A stretch of DNA of 64,000 nt from UBA1426 sp050953365 (GTDB taxonomy: Bacteria; Bacillota; Clostridia; Peptostreptococcales; Anaerovoracaceae): NCBI GenBank assembly GCA_050953365.1, contig JBMNMN010000009.1, positions 165,665 through 229,664 on the forward strand, written 5' to 3'. Shown here piece by piece: positions 17,896 through 25,380 of this stretch. A program made the position numbers and the translations under genes. The notes beneath the pieces were generated by a model. That model made no database searches. It was not told the origin of the DNA and saw nothing but the letters and a program-made list of their open reading frames with translations. Each line of letters begins with the position of its first letter. Position 1 is the first letter of the stretch.

Positions 17896-17898
17896 TAT
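17872..17898. promoter_or_regulatory. Perfect palindrome, candidate operator
   Basis: Two perfect 12-bp arms (ATATTGACTTTA and TAAAGTCAATAT) are separated by CCC. It overlaps the -35 box and spacer of the regulator promoter. A dyad of this size is what a dimeric helix-turn-helix protein would bind, so autoregulation by the adjacent LuxR-type protein is a reasonable inference. There is no T-run, so it is a poor terminator. I did not find the same dyad upstream of the surface-protein operon. Confidence 0.55.
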
Positions 17899-17911
17899 TA
17901 ATGTTCCATTT

Positions 17912-19493
17912 CTTGAGTTTCCGCAGATTTCCCTGCCATTTCTATGGAGAGCCTCGGAAGTATAGATCTTTCTTATAGAAACTTTGAAAAATGCCTAAAA
18001 AACAAGGAATCCTATCCCTTTTTGTAGTAAAATTAAGCTATGAAGAAAAACCTTACTAAACAAAAAACGGAGGATTCCTTATGACTAATTTTACTACAAA
18101 TACTTACACTTTGAAACGTGAAATCTTAAACTTTTCAAATAAAGTTTCTCAATGTCTTTCCAAGCCCGATCGAAAGTTTACTGCCGACATCACCTATGGT
18201 ATGTTGGCTTCCGGCAGCTGTCTTCTGACCGATGTTGCAGACCAACTTCATGAGGATTCCAAGAAAATTAACAGTGTGGAAAGGCTATCTCGCCATCTAA
18301 ACAAAGGCGTTCCAAAAGAAGCCTTACGCTCGTATCTCCACATCGTCCGCAAATGGGTTGCCGATGAGCCGGTGGTTCATCTGGATGACAGTGATGTCGT
18401 CAAACCGGATGGCTACAAATTCGAAGCTCTGGGCCTTGTTCGGGATGGATCCCAAAGCTCTAGTGCGAAAAATGTCTATGAAAAAGGCTATCATGTGACA
18501 GAAGCCTGTGTTCTGACGAAAAGCAATCATCCCATCAGTATTTATTCTAAAATCCATTCCTCGCAGGAGAAGAGCTTCACTTCCGTTAATACGATTACTT
18601 TTGAAGCGATGGAGCGTGCAAAGGCACTGTTTGGCAAAGCCACTTTTGTCATGGACAGGGGCTATGATGACAACAAGATGTTCTTAAAGCTTGATTCCTT
18701 GGAGCAGGATTACGTCATTCGCCTTACTGCCAAAAGGAAACTCCTTTTCCACAACAAATGGGTGCCCGCCACAGAACTGCGAAACCGTAGAAAAGGCAAA
18801 ATCAAAATGCCTGTATTTTACAGGGGCAAGCAGCATCAGGCATATTTATCCCATGTAAAGGTTCAAATCACCGCATCCAGAAAGGACATCAATCTGGTTC
18901 TTGTCTATGGCATCACAGAGCATCCGATGATGCTGGCAACAAACAAGGAACTGAAGTCCAAGGATGATGTGGTTCGGATTGCAAGGCTTTATTTCTCTCG
19001 CTGGCGCATTGAGGAATACTTCCGTTGCAAGAAGCAGGTTTTCCAGTTTGAAAAGTTCCGTGTCCGCAAGCTTGTGGCTATCAATGCGCTCAACTTCTAC
19101 ATCACTTTGTGCATGGCCTTTTTCGCATCCATTTCCATGAAATCCGAAACAAATGCCCTCAAAGTTTCAATTTTACAGATAGCAGCTCCCATTCGGCAAA
19201 AAGTCCAATTCCACTATTACCGATTCGCCAAGGGTATCTCCGGCATACTCTCCTATGCAAAAGAAGGCGTCAGGCTTTGGTTCAAAACAGAACGTCCTGT
19301 ATACCGCCAGCTTAGCTTTAAGTTAATCGCTTAAGCGGATAGATAATACGGTTCACGCAAGTCCGGTCTCTGACGGGGCTTATTAGTCGTGGCTGTTTTG
19401 GCTTCTTTCTCCTCCGCTTCTCCTTGCTAAGCCCTAAATTGTTTACTTTATATGATTTGTTCACTTTCTAACTGCAATCTGCGGAAACTCAAG
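17912..19493 (+). mobile_element. IS4-family insertion sequence, copy 2
   Basis: Uninterrupted 1,582-bp copy with ends CTTGAGTTTCCGCAGATT in inverted orientation. The outer (right) flank begins AAGGCATTT, matching the left flank of copy 1 at 4586-4594. The inner flank ends TGTTCCATTT and has no duplicate at the right end of this copy, so this copy alone is not a simple insertion. Confidence 0.92.
18081..19334 (+). CDS. IS4-family transposase, copy 2
   Basis: The 417-residue transposase is the same as in copy 1 apart from Arg193 and Lys325. The DDE residues and the YREK signature (Y304, R307, E311, K318) are intact, and the same GGAGG precedes the ATG. Near identity to copy 1 points to recent duplication or ongoing gene conversion between the copies. 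Confidence 0.93.
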   Translation: MTNFTTNTYTLKREILNFSNKVSQCLSKPDRKFTADITYGMLASGSCLLTDVADQLHEDSKKINSVERLSRHLNKGVPKEALRSYLHIVRKWVADEPVVHLDDSDVVKPDGYKFEALGLVRDGSQSSSAKNVYEKGYHVTEACVLTKSNHPISIYSKIHSSQEKSFTSVNTITFEAMERAKALFGKATFVMDRGYDDNKMFLKLDSLEQDYVIRLTAKRKLLFHNKWVPATELRNRRKGKIKMPVFYRGKQHQAYLSHVKVQITASRKDINLVLVYGITEHPMMLATNKELKSKDDVVRIARLYFSRWRIEEYFRCKKQVFQFEKFRVRKLVAINALNFYITLCMAFFASISMKSETNALKVSILQIAAPIRQKVQFHYYRFAKGISGILSYAKEGVRLWFKTERPVYRQLSFKLIA

Positions 19494-19502
19494 AAGGCAT
19501 TT
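19494..19502. repeat. Right 9-bp target-site duplication of the composite transposon
   Basis: AAGGCATTT directly follows the right inverted repeat of IS4 copy 2 and repeats the sequence at 4586-4594. Confidence 0.8.
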
Positions 19503-19599
19503 TTGCGCGACCCTTAAATCTGAGTTAACAAATAACATTTCTTTTTCTTGTCAAAAAAGAATTGCCCTTTCATTCTCGTTCCTTTTGATTTCCATCCGA

Positions 19600-19628
19600 T
19601 GTCCTGTTTATTAAATTTGTGATATAAT
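19600..19628 (+). promoter_or_regulatory. Predicted promoter of nhaC
   Basis: TGTCCT and TATAAT are 17 bases apart, and the -10 box is preceded by TGA, giving an extended -10 (TGATATAAT). It lies 33 bases ahead of the antiporter start and outside the transposon. Confidence 0.5.
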
Positions 19629-19660
19629 TATTCCAAATAAAAAAGGAAAAAGAAACCCCT

Positions 19661-21010
19661 ATGGAATATGGAATCCTTTCATGCATCCCCATAACCGTGC
19701 TGTTCACCGGCGCATTGCTGACCAGGAGAATCGTGGAAATGATGATACTCTCGTCATTTATTGGCGTCGTTCTCGTCTATAAAGGGGCATTTTTCTCCGG
19801 GTATGTTGAGCTCATGTACGGCGTTTTATCAAATCCGTCCTACCAGTTTATTCTGATCCTTTTGATGAGCTTCGGCGGAATGCTTCAACTATTACAAAAT
19901 TCAGGCGCGCTTTTGGGGTTTGGGGACGTCATAGCCAAGTATGCGGAAGGACCTAAAAAGCCCTTGATAGCGGCATGGATCATGGCATTCATCATGTTCG
20001 TGGACGATTATCTGAGTACTCTTGCAGTATCTTTCTCCATGAGGGAATTAACGGATCGAAGCAATATCCCCAGAGAACATCTTGCCTATCAGGTAAACGC
20101 AATGGCAGGGTGTTTATGCGTTTTAATACCCTTTTCAAGTTGGACGGCGTTTACAGTAGGTTTACTTTCGGAGCAGGGATTGACGTATGCGGATTATGTA
20201 AAAGCCATCCCGTTTATGCTCTATCCCATCATCACTCCGGTCATATGCCTTCTGCTTGCCGTCGGCGCAATTCCTAAGGTGGGACCGTTAAAGAAGTCAT
20301 ACGACAGGGTAAATCAGGGAGGGCCTGTTGAATTTAAAGAAAAAAACGAAACCACCATTGTAAGCATTAAAATGCACGAAAACTGCAAGGCCACATCATC
20401 CTTGAATGCATTTGTCCCTATCGTGATTATGGTAATAGTCGTATTGATGTTTGACAACGATTTGGTACACGGTATTTTGGCAGCCATCGCCGTGCAGGCA
20501 ATTCTTTATCTTTCGCAGAGGATTATGACACTGGCGGAATTCATGGACTCATTTTTTGAAGGAGCAAAATCCATGACTAACATGGCGATCCTTGTATTTT
20601 TTGCATTCGTGCTGAGCGCTGCAAATACAGAAATGGGTCTTTTTGAATTTCTGATAGGAGGCCTCGTAAAGACTGTATCCCCTGTAATGCTGCCGGTATT
20701 AATCTTTGTGGTGGTGGCGCTTGCAACATTTGCCACTGCCGGCTACTGGATCATACAGGTAATAACCATCCCTATTTTCATCCCTTTGGCGGCCGCCATG
20801 GAAGTAACTCCTGCTATTGCCGTTGCCGCAGTCCTTTCGGGAGCCGTGTTCGGCTGTAATTTCTGCTTTTATTCGGACACCCTTTTCATGACGTCTGCAG
20901 GAACGGGGGTGTCAAATATAAGGCAGATAAAAGTTGCGGCGCCGTATACGCTCAGCGCCGCACTTTTGACCGCAGTAGGATATGTGATTATAGGATTTCT
21001 GTTTGTCTAG
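19661..21010 (+). CDS. Na+/H+ antiporter, NhaC family
   Basis: A 449-residue integral membrane protein with about eleven or twelve hydrophobic segments, matching NhaC-type antiporters of the ion transporter superfamily. Supporting phrases are FMVDDYLSTL-like MFVDDYLSTLAVSFSMRELTD, AGCLCVLIPFSSWTAFT in the middle, and GCNFCFYSDTLFMTSAGTG near the C terminus, which correspond to conserved intramembrane regions of the family. It would exchange Na+ (or an organic acid pair, as in MleN-like members) for protons across the cytoplasmic membrane. The ribosome binding site is a purine-rich AAAAAGGAAAAAGAAA. Its promoter remains outside the transposon. Exact substrate is uncertain. Confidence 0.85.
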   Translation: MEYGILSCIPITVLFTGALLTRRIVEMMILSSFIGVVLVYKGAFFSGYVELMYGVLSNPSYQFILILLMSFGGMLQLLQNSGALLGFGDVIAKYAEGPKKPLIAAWIMAFIMFVDDYLSTLAVSFSMRELTDRSNIPREHLAYQVNAMAGCLCVLIPFSSWTAFTVGLLSEQGLTYADYVKAIPFMLYPIITPVICLLLAVGAIPKVGPLKKSYDRVNQGGPVEFKEKNETTIVSIKMHENCKATSSLNAFVPIVIMVIVVLMFDNDLVHGILAAIAVQAILYLSQRIMTLAEFMDSFFEGAKSMTNMAILVFFAFVLSAANTEMGLFEFLIGGLVKTVSPVMLPVLIFVVVALATFATAGYWIIQVITIPIFIPLAAAMEVTPAIAVAAVLSGAVFGCNFCFYSDTLFMTSAGTGVSNIRQIKVAAPYTLSAALLTAVGYVIIGFLFV

Positions 21011-21190
21011 TTCGAAAGCTGGAACTGGAAAATGCGTATTTTCATCACGATTTCGAAAGCCGAAAAGTGCGTATTCTCATCACGAATCCGAAAGCCGGGA
21101 AGTGCGTATTTTCATCACAAATCCGAAAGCCGGGAAGTGCCTATTCTCATCACGAATTAGAATTCCGGAAAGTGTCTCATTTTGTCACGA
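21011..21190. repeat. Degenerate 35-36-bp tandem repeats after nhaC
   Basis: About five units of the type CGAAAGCCGGGAAGTGCGTA followed by TTTTCATCACGAAT start near 21013, 21053, 21089 and 21124, with a more diverged last unit. The period is 35-36 bp. The array begins immediately after the nhaC stop and ends just before the converging zincin gene. Units are contiguous, without spacers. No terminator hairpin is evident, so the array may mark the 3' end of both transcripts. Confidence 0.75.
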
Positions 21191-21214
21191 AACTGAAAAA
21201 CCGCCTTATTGCCA

Positions 21215-21586
21215 TCAGCGGTTTCTTCTCAGATAATCCTGTAAGAACTTCTCATCTTCCTTTTCCAGATCCCGTTCACCTGCCAGAGATTCCAAATGGT
21301 GCGTGAATTCATGCTTCAGAACCTTGGCCAGTTTCCGTTTCAGGGCGTTCCTCCCCAGGTGGCCGTACAAGCGTTGAAAAGACCCGTAATAGATGACAAT
21401 ATATCTCCCCATGTTTGCGCTATGGTGGTATTCCCCCATGACATACAGGTCATTGTCCCGCCCTGCGGGGTTCAACTTGGCCCGAGGCAGCAAAAGTATG
21501 CCTCCATTGAGCTCTTTATAGAACTCTTGGGGCAGCTCGGCGGCAAGCTCTTCCAATATTTCTTCAACTTCATCAATTTCGATCAT
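21215..21586 (-). CDS. Zincin-like metallopeptidase family protein
   Basis: A 123-residue protein with the zinc-binding motif HEFTHHLE (HExxH, about residues 91-95) near the C terminus, preceded by ALKRKLAKVLK. Size and layout match the small zincin-like metallopeptidase family (Pfam Zincin_1) common in Clostridia. It has no signal peptide or membrane segment, so it is cytoplasmic; natural substrates of the family are unknown. The gene converges on nhaC and is not obviously part of an operon. Confidence 0.8.
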   Translation of the reverse strand: MIEIDEVEEILEELAAELPQEFYKELNGGILLLPRAKLNPAGRDNDLYVMGEYHHSANMGRYIVIYYGSFQRLYGHLGRNALKRKLAKVLKHEFTHHLESLAGERDLEKEDEKFLQDYLRRNR

Positions 21587-22155
21587 ACCGGCATTCCCCG
21601 ACTGTTATCTCGCTATTCCCCCAAATATTGTTCTCGGATTCCCCCGACTATTGTTCTCGGTATTCATCGAGCAGTATTCCTACTCAAGAATGCATTGGTG
21701 GCTTCCTCTTCGCCTGGCGAAACGCATTATACCACTTATATCTTATATCGTATATCGTAAGTATACATGCTTTCGGACGGGGTTTCCATATCTTTAACTC
21801 TATAGAATCATTAGGAATAGAAGGTTGTGTAAGAATCCCCATTAACAGAGGCTTACGGTTTTTCACGTTAAGACACATTGATATTTAAAAATATGAATAC
21901 TAAAAGCCGTGCGCAACATACCACACGATCAAATGAAAATATACAAACCAAAAATCCAGCTATAGAAGATGTGAATGACTGCAGTATTCTGCGAGTGTCC
22001 ATCTTCATTTCACAATCGACCGGCAATTGTTATATGCCATTATCTATGCAATAATATTAACAAATAATTCAGTGTCGCGTTATGCCCGGTCTAAAAACAG
22101 AGCATCATAGTTTTAACACACTAATAAAAAAGTACAAAGAAAGGAGGAAACGGAT
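21587..22155. other. Intergenic region without a recognisable gene
   Basis: Of 569 bases, the first 120 contain degenerate direct repeats of the type ATTCCCCCGACTATTGTTCTCG. The remainder is AT-rich and contains the leader of the downstream SDR gene. No reading frame here has a ribosome binding site or a recognisable product, and I cannot define a promoter with confidence. Confidence 0.5.
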
Positions 22156-22914
22156 ATGTTTAATTTTAAGAATCGAGTAGTCGTTATCTCCGGTGCCTCT
22201 TCCGGTCTCGGCGCACAGATGGCAAAAGGCTTTGCCGAGCAGGGAGCGGATCTGGTAATTATGGCAAGAAGACTGGATAGGCTTGAGGCGCTTGCTAATG
22301 AACTCAGAGAGATGGGTGTTAAGTGCCTGCCTATCAAGTGCGATGTTACGGATTCCACAATGGTAGACAATGCAGCAGCAACAGTTGAAAAAGAATTTGG
22401 CAAGGTTGACGTTCTCGTAAACTGTGCCGGTTCAGCAAAGAATGCAGGCGTAATGAATATGACCAACGAAGAATGGGATTTTACCATAACTACCGACTTA
22501 ACCAGCGTTTTCTATGTTACCCGCGCTTTTGCCAATATTATGAAGAAAGCAGGTTACGGCCGCATTATTAATATCGCTTCCATGTACGGTCTTGTCGGCA
22601 ACACTGCCATTGATACGGTAGCATATCATGCTTCCAAGGGCGGCGTTGTTAACATGACAAGGGCCGTTGCAGCAGAACTTGCGAAATACAACATCACTTG
22701 CAATGCGATTTGCCCGGGTTACTTTGCCACCGAGTTGACGGAGGATGTGCTCCGCACCGAAGAATTCACAGCTTACATGAAAGCTACTGTTCCTTTGGGC
22801 CGCTATGGCAACGCCGGCGAACTGAATGCCGGCGCCATTTTCCTCGCCAGCGAAGAAGCTTCTTATGTCACCGGCGCTATTTTGCCCATTGATGGTGGTT
22901 ACACCGCTGTATAG
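22156..22914 (+). CDS. SDR-family oxidoreductase (FabG/gluconate 5-dehydrogenase-like)
   Basis: A 252-residue classical short-chain dehydrogenase/reductase. The cofactor motif is SGASSGLG (about 12-19), the active-site tetrad is visible as the Asn of LVNCAGS region, Ser of NIASMYG, and YHASK, and the C-terminal ILPIDGGYTA is the usual end of the fold. Arg residues after the second strand (ARRLDR) suggest NADP(H) preference. The ATG follows AAAGAAAGGAGG. It stands alone, so the physiological substrate is open; FabG-like and sugar-acid dehydrogenases share this appearance. Confidence 0.85.
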   Translation: MFNFKNRVVVISGASSGLGAQMAKGFAEQGADLVIMARRLDRLEALANELREMGVKCLPIKCDVTDSTMVDNAAATVEKEFGKVDVLVNCAGSAKNAGVMNMTNEEWDFTITTDLTSVFYVTRAFANIMKKAGYGRIINIASMYGLVGNTAIDTVAYHASKGGVVNMTRAVAAELAKYNITCNAICPGYFATELTEDVLRTEEFTAYMKATVPLGRYGNAGELNAGAIFLASEEASYVTGAILPIDGGYTAV

Positions 22915-22926
22915 TCAGTACAACAA

Positions 22927-22959
22927 ATCAGCACCACCCGTCTAACGGGTGATGCTGAT
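22927..22959 (+). terminator. Hairpin downstream of the SDR gene
   Basis: ATCAGCACCACCCG and CGGGTGATGCTGAT form a strong stem 12 bases after the SDR stop. There is no T-run on either side, so termination efficiency is doubtful. It lies between two convergent genes. Confidence 0.5.
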
Positions 22960-23011
22960 GATCTAATGCGCAGCGAAATTTGTTCACATATTAATTCCCG
23001 CAAGGAGAGTC

Positions 23012-23995
23012 TTATTCCCACTCTATGGTCCCCGGCGGCTTGGGGGTAATGTCATACATGACTCGATTGACACCTTCAACCTCGCTAGTGATACGAAGGG
23101 CAACTTTTTCTAACAGTTCATAAGGAAGCGTTGCGACTTTTGCCGCCATTGCGTCGGTGCTTAATATAGCGCGCAATACCACTGCCTGTCCATACGTTCT
23201 TCTGCCGTCCACAACGCCCACGGACTTTGTTCCCGGGCATACGGTGAAGTATTGCCAGATTTCTCTGTCAAGACCCGCATTTTTTATTTCTTCCCGGAAT
23301 ATGGCGTCGGATTCACGGACGATCCGCACTTTGTCCCGAGTAATGGCGCCTACCACTCTGACACCCAACCCCGGGCCGGGGAAAGGCTGACGCCAAACCT
23401 GCTCATGGGGAAGTCCAAGAATCTCGCCGACTCGGCGGACTTCATCCTTAAAAAGATATTTTACCGGTTCCACCAGTTCAAAATCAAAGTCCTCCGGCAG
23501 GCCGCCCACATTGTGATGGGATTTGACCACGCCTTTGTCCGATTGACTCTCCAGAATATCAGGATAGATGGTTCCCTGAACGAGATAGTCGATTTGACCT
23601 AATTTTTTGGCTTCTTCTTCAAAGACGCGGATAAACTCTTCGCCGATGATCTTTCTCTTTTTCTCCGGATCCTCTTCACCGGCCAGTTTATCAAGAAAAC
23701 GGTCCGCAGCATCGATAGAAATGAGCTTCATATGAAACTGATCGGCGAATATGCGGGATACCATTTCGGGCTCGCCTTTCCGCATCAGACCGTGGTCCAC
23801 AAAGATGCAGACCAACTGGTCCCCCACCGCTTTATGCACAAGAGCCGCGCAGACAGCGCTGTCCACGCCTCCGCTCAAAGCGCACAATACTCTTTTGTCG
23901 CCCACTTGCTCCTTGACCTGTTGCAGCATTACATCTACATATTCCTCTAATGTTCCCGCAAAGCCGGTTCTTTGTTGTAAAGTTTCCCTCTCCAC
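23012..23995 (-). CDS. guaA: GMP synthetase, ATP-pyrophosphatase subunit only
   Basis: This enzyme aminates XMP to GMP with ATP. The protein has 327 residues instead of about 510-520: it starts at the ATP-PPase domain (PP-loop LSGGVDSAV, about 40-48) and ends with the normal dimerisation domain (RITSEVEGVNRVMYDITPKPPGTIEWE-type C terminus). The N-terminal class I glutamine amidotransferase domain is absent, and the 539 bases upstream contain no remnant of it. The protein resembles the separate PPase subunit of archaeal-type two-subunit enzymes. It must either use free ammonia or pair with a glutaminase encoded outside the window. The invariant FPGPGLGVR region is intact, so it is not a pseudogene. 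Confidence 0.92.
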   Translation of the reverse strand: MERETLQQRTGFAGTLEEYVDVMLQQVKEQVGDKRVLCALSGGVDSAVCAALVHKAVGDQLVCIFVDHGLMRKGEPEMVSRIFADQFHMKLISIDAADRFLDKLAGEEDPEKKRKIIGEEFIRVFEEEAKKLGQIDYLVQGTIYPDILESQSDKGVVKSHHNVGGLPEDFDFELVEPVKYLFKDEVRRVGEILGLPHEQVWRQPFPGPGLGVRVVGAITRDKVRIVRESDAIFREEIKNAGLDREIWQYFTVCPGTKSVGVVDGRRTYGQAVVLRAILSTDAMAAKVATLPYELLEKVALRITSEVEGVNRVMYDITPKPPGTIEWE

Positions 23996-24484
23996 TGACT
24001 TTTGTCCTTTCTTTATCTGATTCTCTTTTTTATCTTTACCTGATTCTCTTTAGGCTATTAGTATACAGTAAAGAGGATTTGCATACAAGAAAAGTATTCC
24101 AAAATACGACAGCAAATTGTTACGTGGTTTTACTTCAACCCTCCTGATTTCATCCATCTATAGATAGGGTCAAACAATGATGAAAAAAACAATACTAAGC
24201 CTAAAAACAACCCATTAAGGCTTTAATCTCGCTTTCGTCCGTGAAAAATAGGTTTAAATTCGGCCAAGTTTAGCGCAACAGGGGCTAAAAATCAGGAATA
24301 ATAGGGTCAACATTACAGCCACAAATTGATTTTAGACCTATATACCAACCCCTGAGGCATTAAATTTAGCTCTCAACAACATAAAATAGGCCCAATCAAA
24401 GCTACATCAAGCGCCACAAGGCCTATTTATTTTAATCTATCAATTATAAAACCTGAAATTAATATAGAAAGACATCATGCTATA
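23996..24484. other. Long leader region upstream of guaA
   Basis: About 490 AT-rich bases separate guaA from the terminator behind rubrerythrin. They contain inverted pairs such as AAGCCT/AGGCTT near 24200-24225 and AAATAGGCC/GGCCTATTT at about 24384-24429, the latter read on the minus strand as a possible second terminator. I see neither an amidotransferase gene nor a recognisable purine riboswitch. Confidence 0.45.
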
Positions 24485-24523
24485 AGTTGTTTAGCGGGGC
24501 CTTTTATAGGCCCTACAACAACT
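24485..24523 (-). terminator. Hairpin downstream of the rubrerythrin gene
   Basis: An extended stem pairs AGTTGTTTAGCGGGGCC with TAGGCCCTACAACAACT around a short TTTTA loop. It lies 11 bases beyond the rubrerythrin stop on the minus strand. The T-tract is weak. Confidence 0.6.
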
Positions 24524-24534
24524 ACCACAATTTA

Positions 24535-25074
24535 TCAGAAAGGATCGCAGTACATCTGGTAATGGCCTTGCGGGCAGCCGCATATCGGACACGGATCCGG
24601 CGCGCAGTGATCCCAAACCAAATTCCCGCAATTGTTGCAGAGCCAAACCGCCTCGTTTTCCCTGCAAAACGCTCTGTTTGCCTCTACGTTCCATACTAAA
24701 GCCTCAAATCTGCCGTCATGATTGTTCTCGATTCTGGCTATTCCCTCAAACTTTTCGGCAATTTCCGGATAACCCTCTTGCCTTGCCACATCGGCAAATT
24801 GATGGTACATCGTATTCCACTCATAGTTTTCTCTCGAGATGGCATCTCTTAAATTGTTCGCCGTAGAGAGGAGTTCTCCGCCATGCATCAGCTTCAACAA
24901 GACTTCCCCATGTTCCTGCTCGTTTCGCGAAGTCTCTTCGAACAGGTCGCCTATTTGCCAGAATCCATCTTGCCTAGCCTTCTTCGCATAAATTCTGTAC
25001 TTGGCGCTGCTGGCAAGTTCCCTGTTTAACGCCGCATGTAAATTCTTATAGGTTTGGCTGTCCTTGAAATCCAT
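24535..25074 (-). CDS. Rubrerythrin family protein
   Basis: A 179-residue peroxide-scavenging protein of anaerobes. The N-terminal ferritin-like four-helix bundle (about 1-140) contains Glu and Glu-x-x-His metal ligands (NRELASSAKYR, RNEQEHGE, RIENNHDGR), and a C-terminal rubredoxin-like knuckle carries CNNCG and CPICG for one Fe. It reduces hydrogen peroxide to water with electrons from NADH-linked carriers. AAGGAGG ahead of the ATG at 25074 sets the start. It is monocistronic, with a hairpin behind it and palindromic repeats ahead of it. The spacing differs from classic rubrerythrin, so a reverse or divergent subtype is possible. Confidence 0.88.
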   Translation of the reverse strand: MDFKDSQTYKNLHAALNRELASSAKYRIYAKKARQDGFWQIGDLFEETSRNEQEHGEVLLKLMHGGELLSTANNLRDAISRENYEWNTMYHQFADVARQEGYPEIAEKFEGIARIENNHDGRFEALVWNVEANRAFCRENEAVWLCNNCGNLVWDHCAPDPCPICGCPQGHYQMYCDPF

Positions 25075-25380
25075 CAAAAAACCTCCTTGAAAGCTGTAAT
25101 TGGTGTCAGATACCAAATACAATCAGTTGCAAAAAGTGTCCGGCACTTTTATAACTTTTTCTTGAGGCAAAACGAATTGTCGTATTCATCTTATGCAATT
25201 TTGACAGCCTCTGACCCCCGATAATGAATTTTTCTCCTGTCGAATTGCCACATAAAACAAAAAGCTGTATTTGGCGTCAGACACTAAATGCAGCATTTTG
25301 CAAAAAGTGTGAGACACCAAATACAACTCAATGCCACAGAACACCCGCTTAAACGTTCAAAATTAGCAGTTTATCATGCT
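25075..25380. other. Intergenic region with two dispersed palindromic repeats
   Basis: The region between rubrerythrin and pbfA holds two relatives of the repeat at 9761-9824: 25096-25155 (GGTGTCAGATACCAAATACAA then GTGTCCGGCAC) and 25265-25330 (GCGTCAGACACTAAATGCAG then GTGTGAGACACCAAATACAA). No gene is visible in the remainder. Confidence 0.6.

Larger units (their letters stand above)
4595..19493. mobile_element. Composite transposon bounded by two direct IS4-family copies
   Basis: Two IS4-family elements (8134-9715 and 17912-19493) lie in the same orientation. Their outer flanks carry the same 9-bp duplication, while the inner flanks (CAGTGTAAT after the left copy, TGTTCCATTT before the right copy) do not match each other or the outer ones. 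The cargo between them is a LuxR-type membrane regulator, a small membrane protein and a giant S-layer-anchored protein. The left IS tip was later split by two ISLre2 elements. Removing the block would bring ltaE (minus) and nhaC (plus) together as divergent neighbours about 300 bp apart. An alternative history is integration of a circular IS-cargo molecule into a resident IS by homologous recombination. Confidence 0.7.

Noticed and set aside
21011..21190. Possible CRISPR array after nhaC
   Set aside because: Units of 35-36 bp follow each other directly and diverge along their whole length; there are no spacers.
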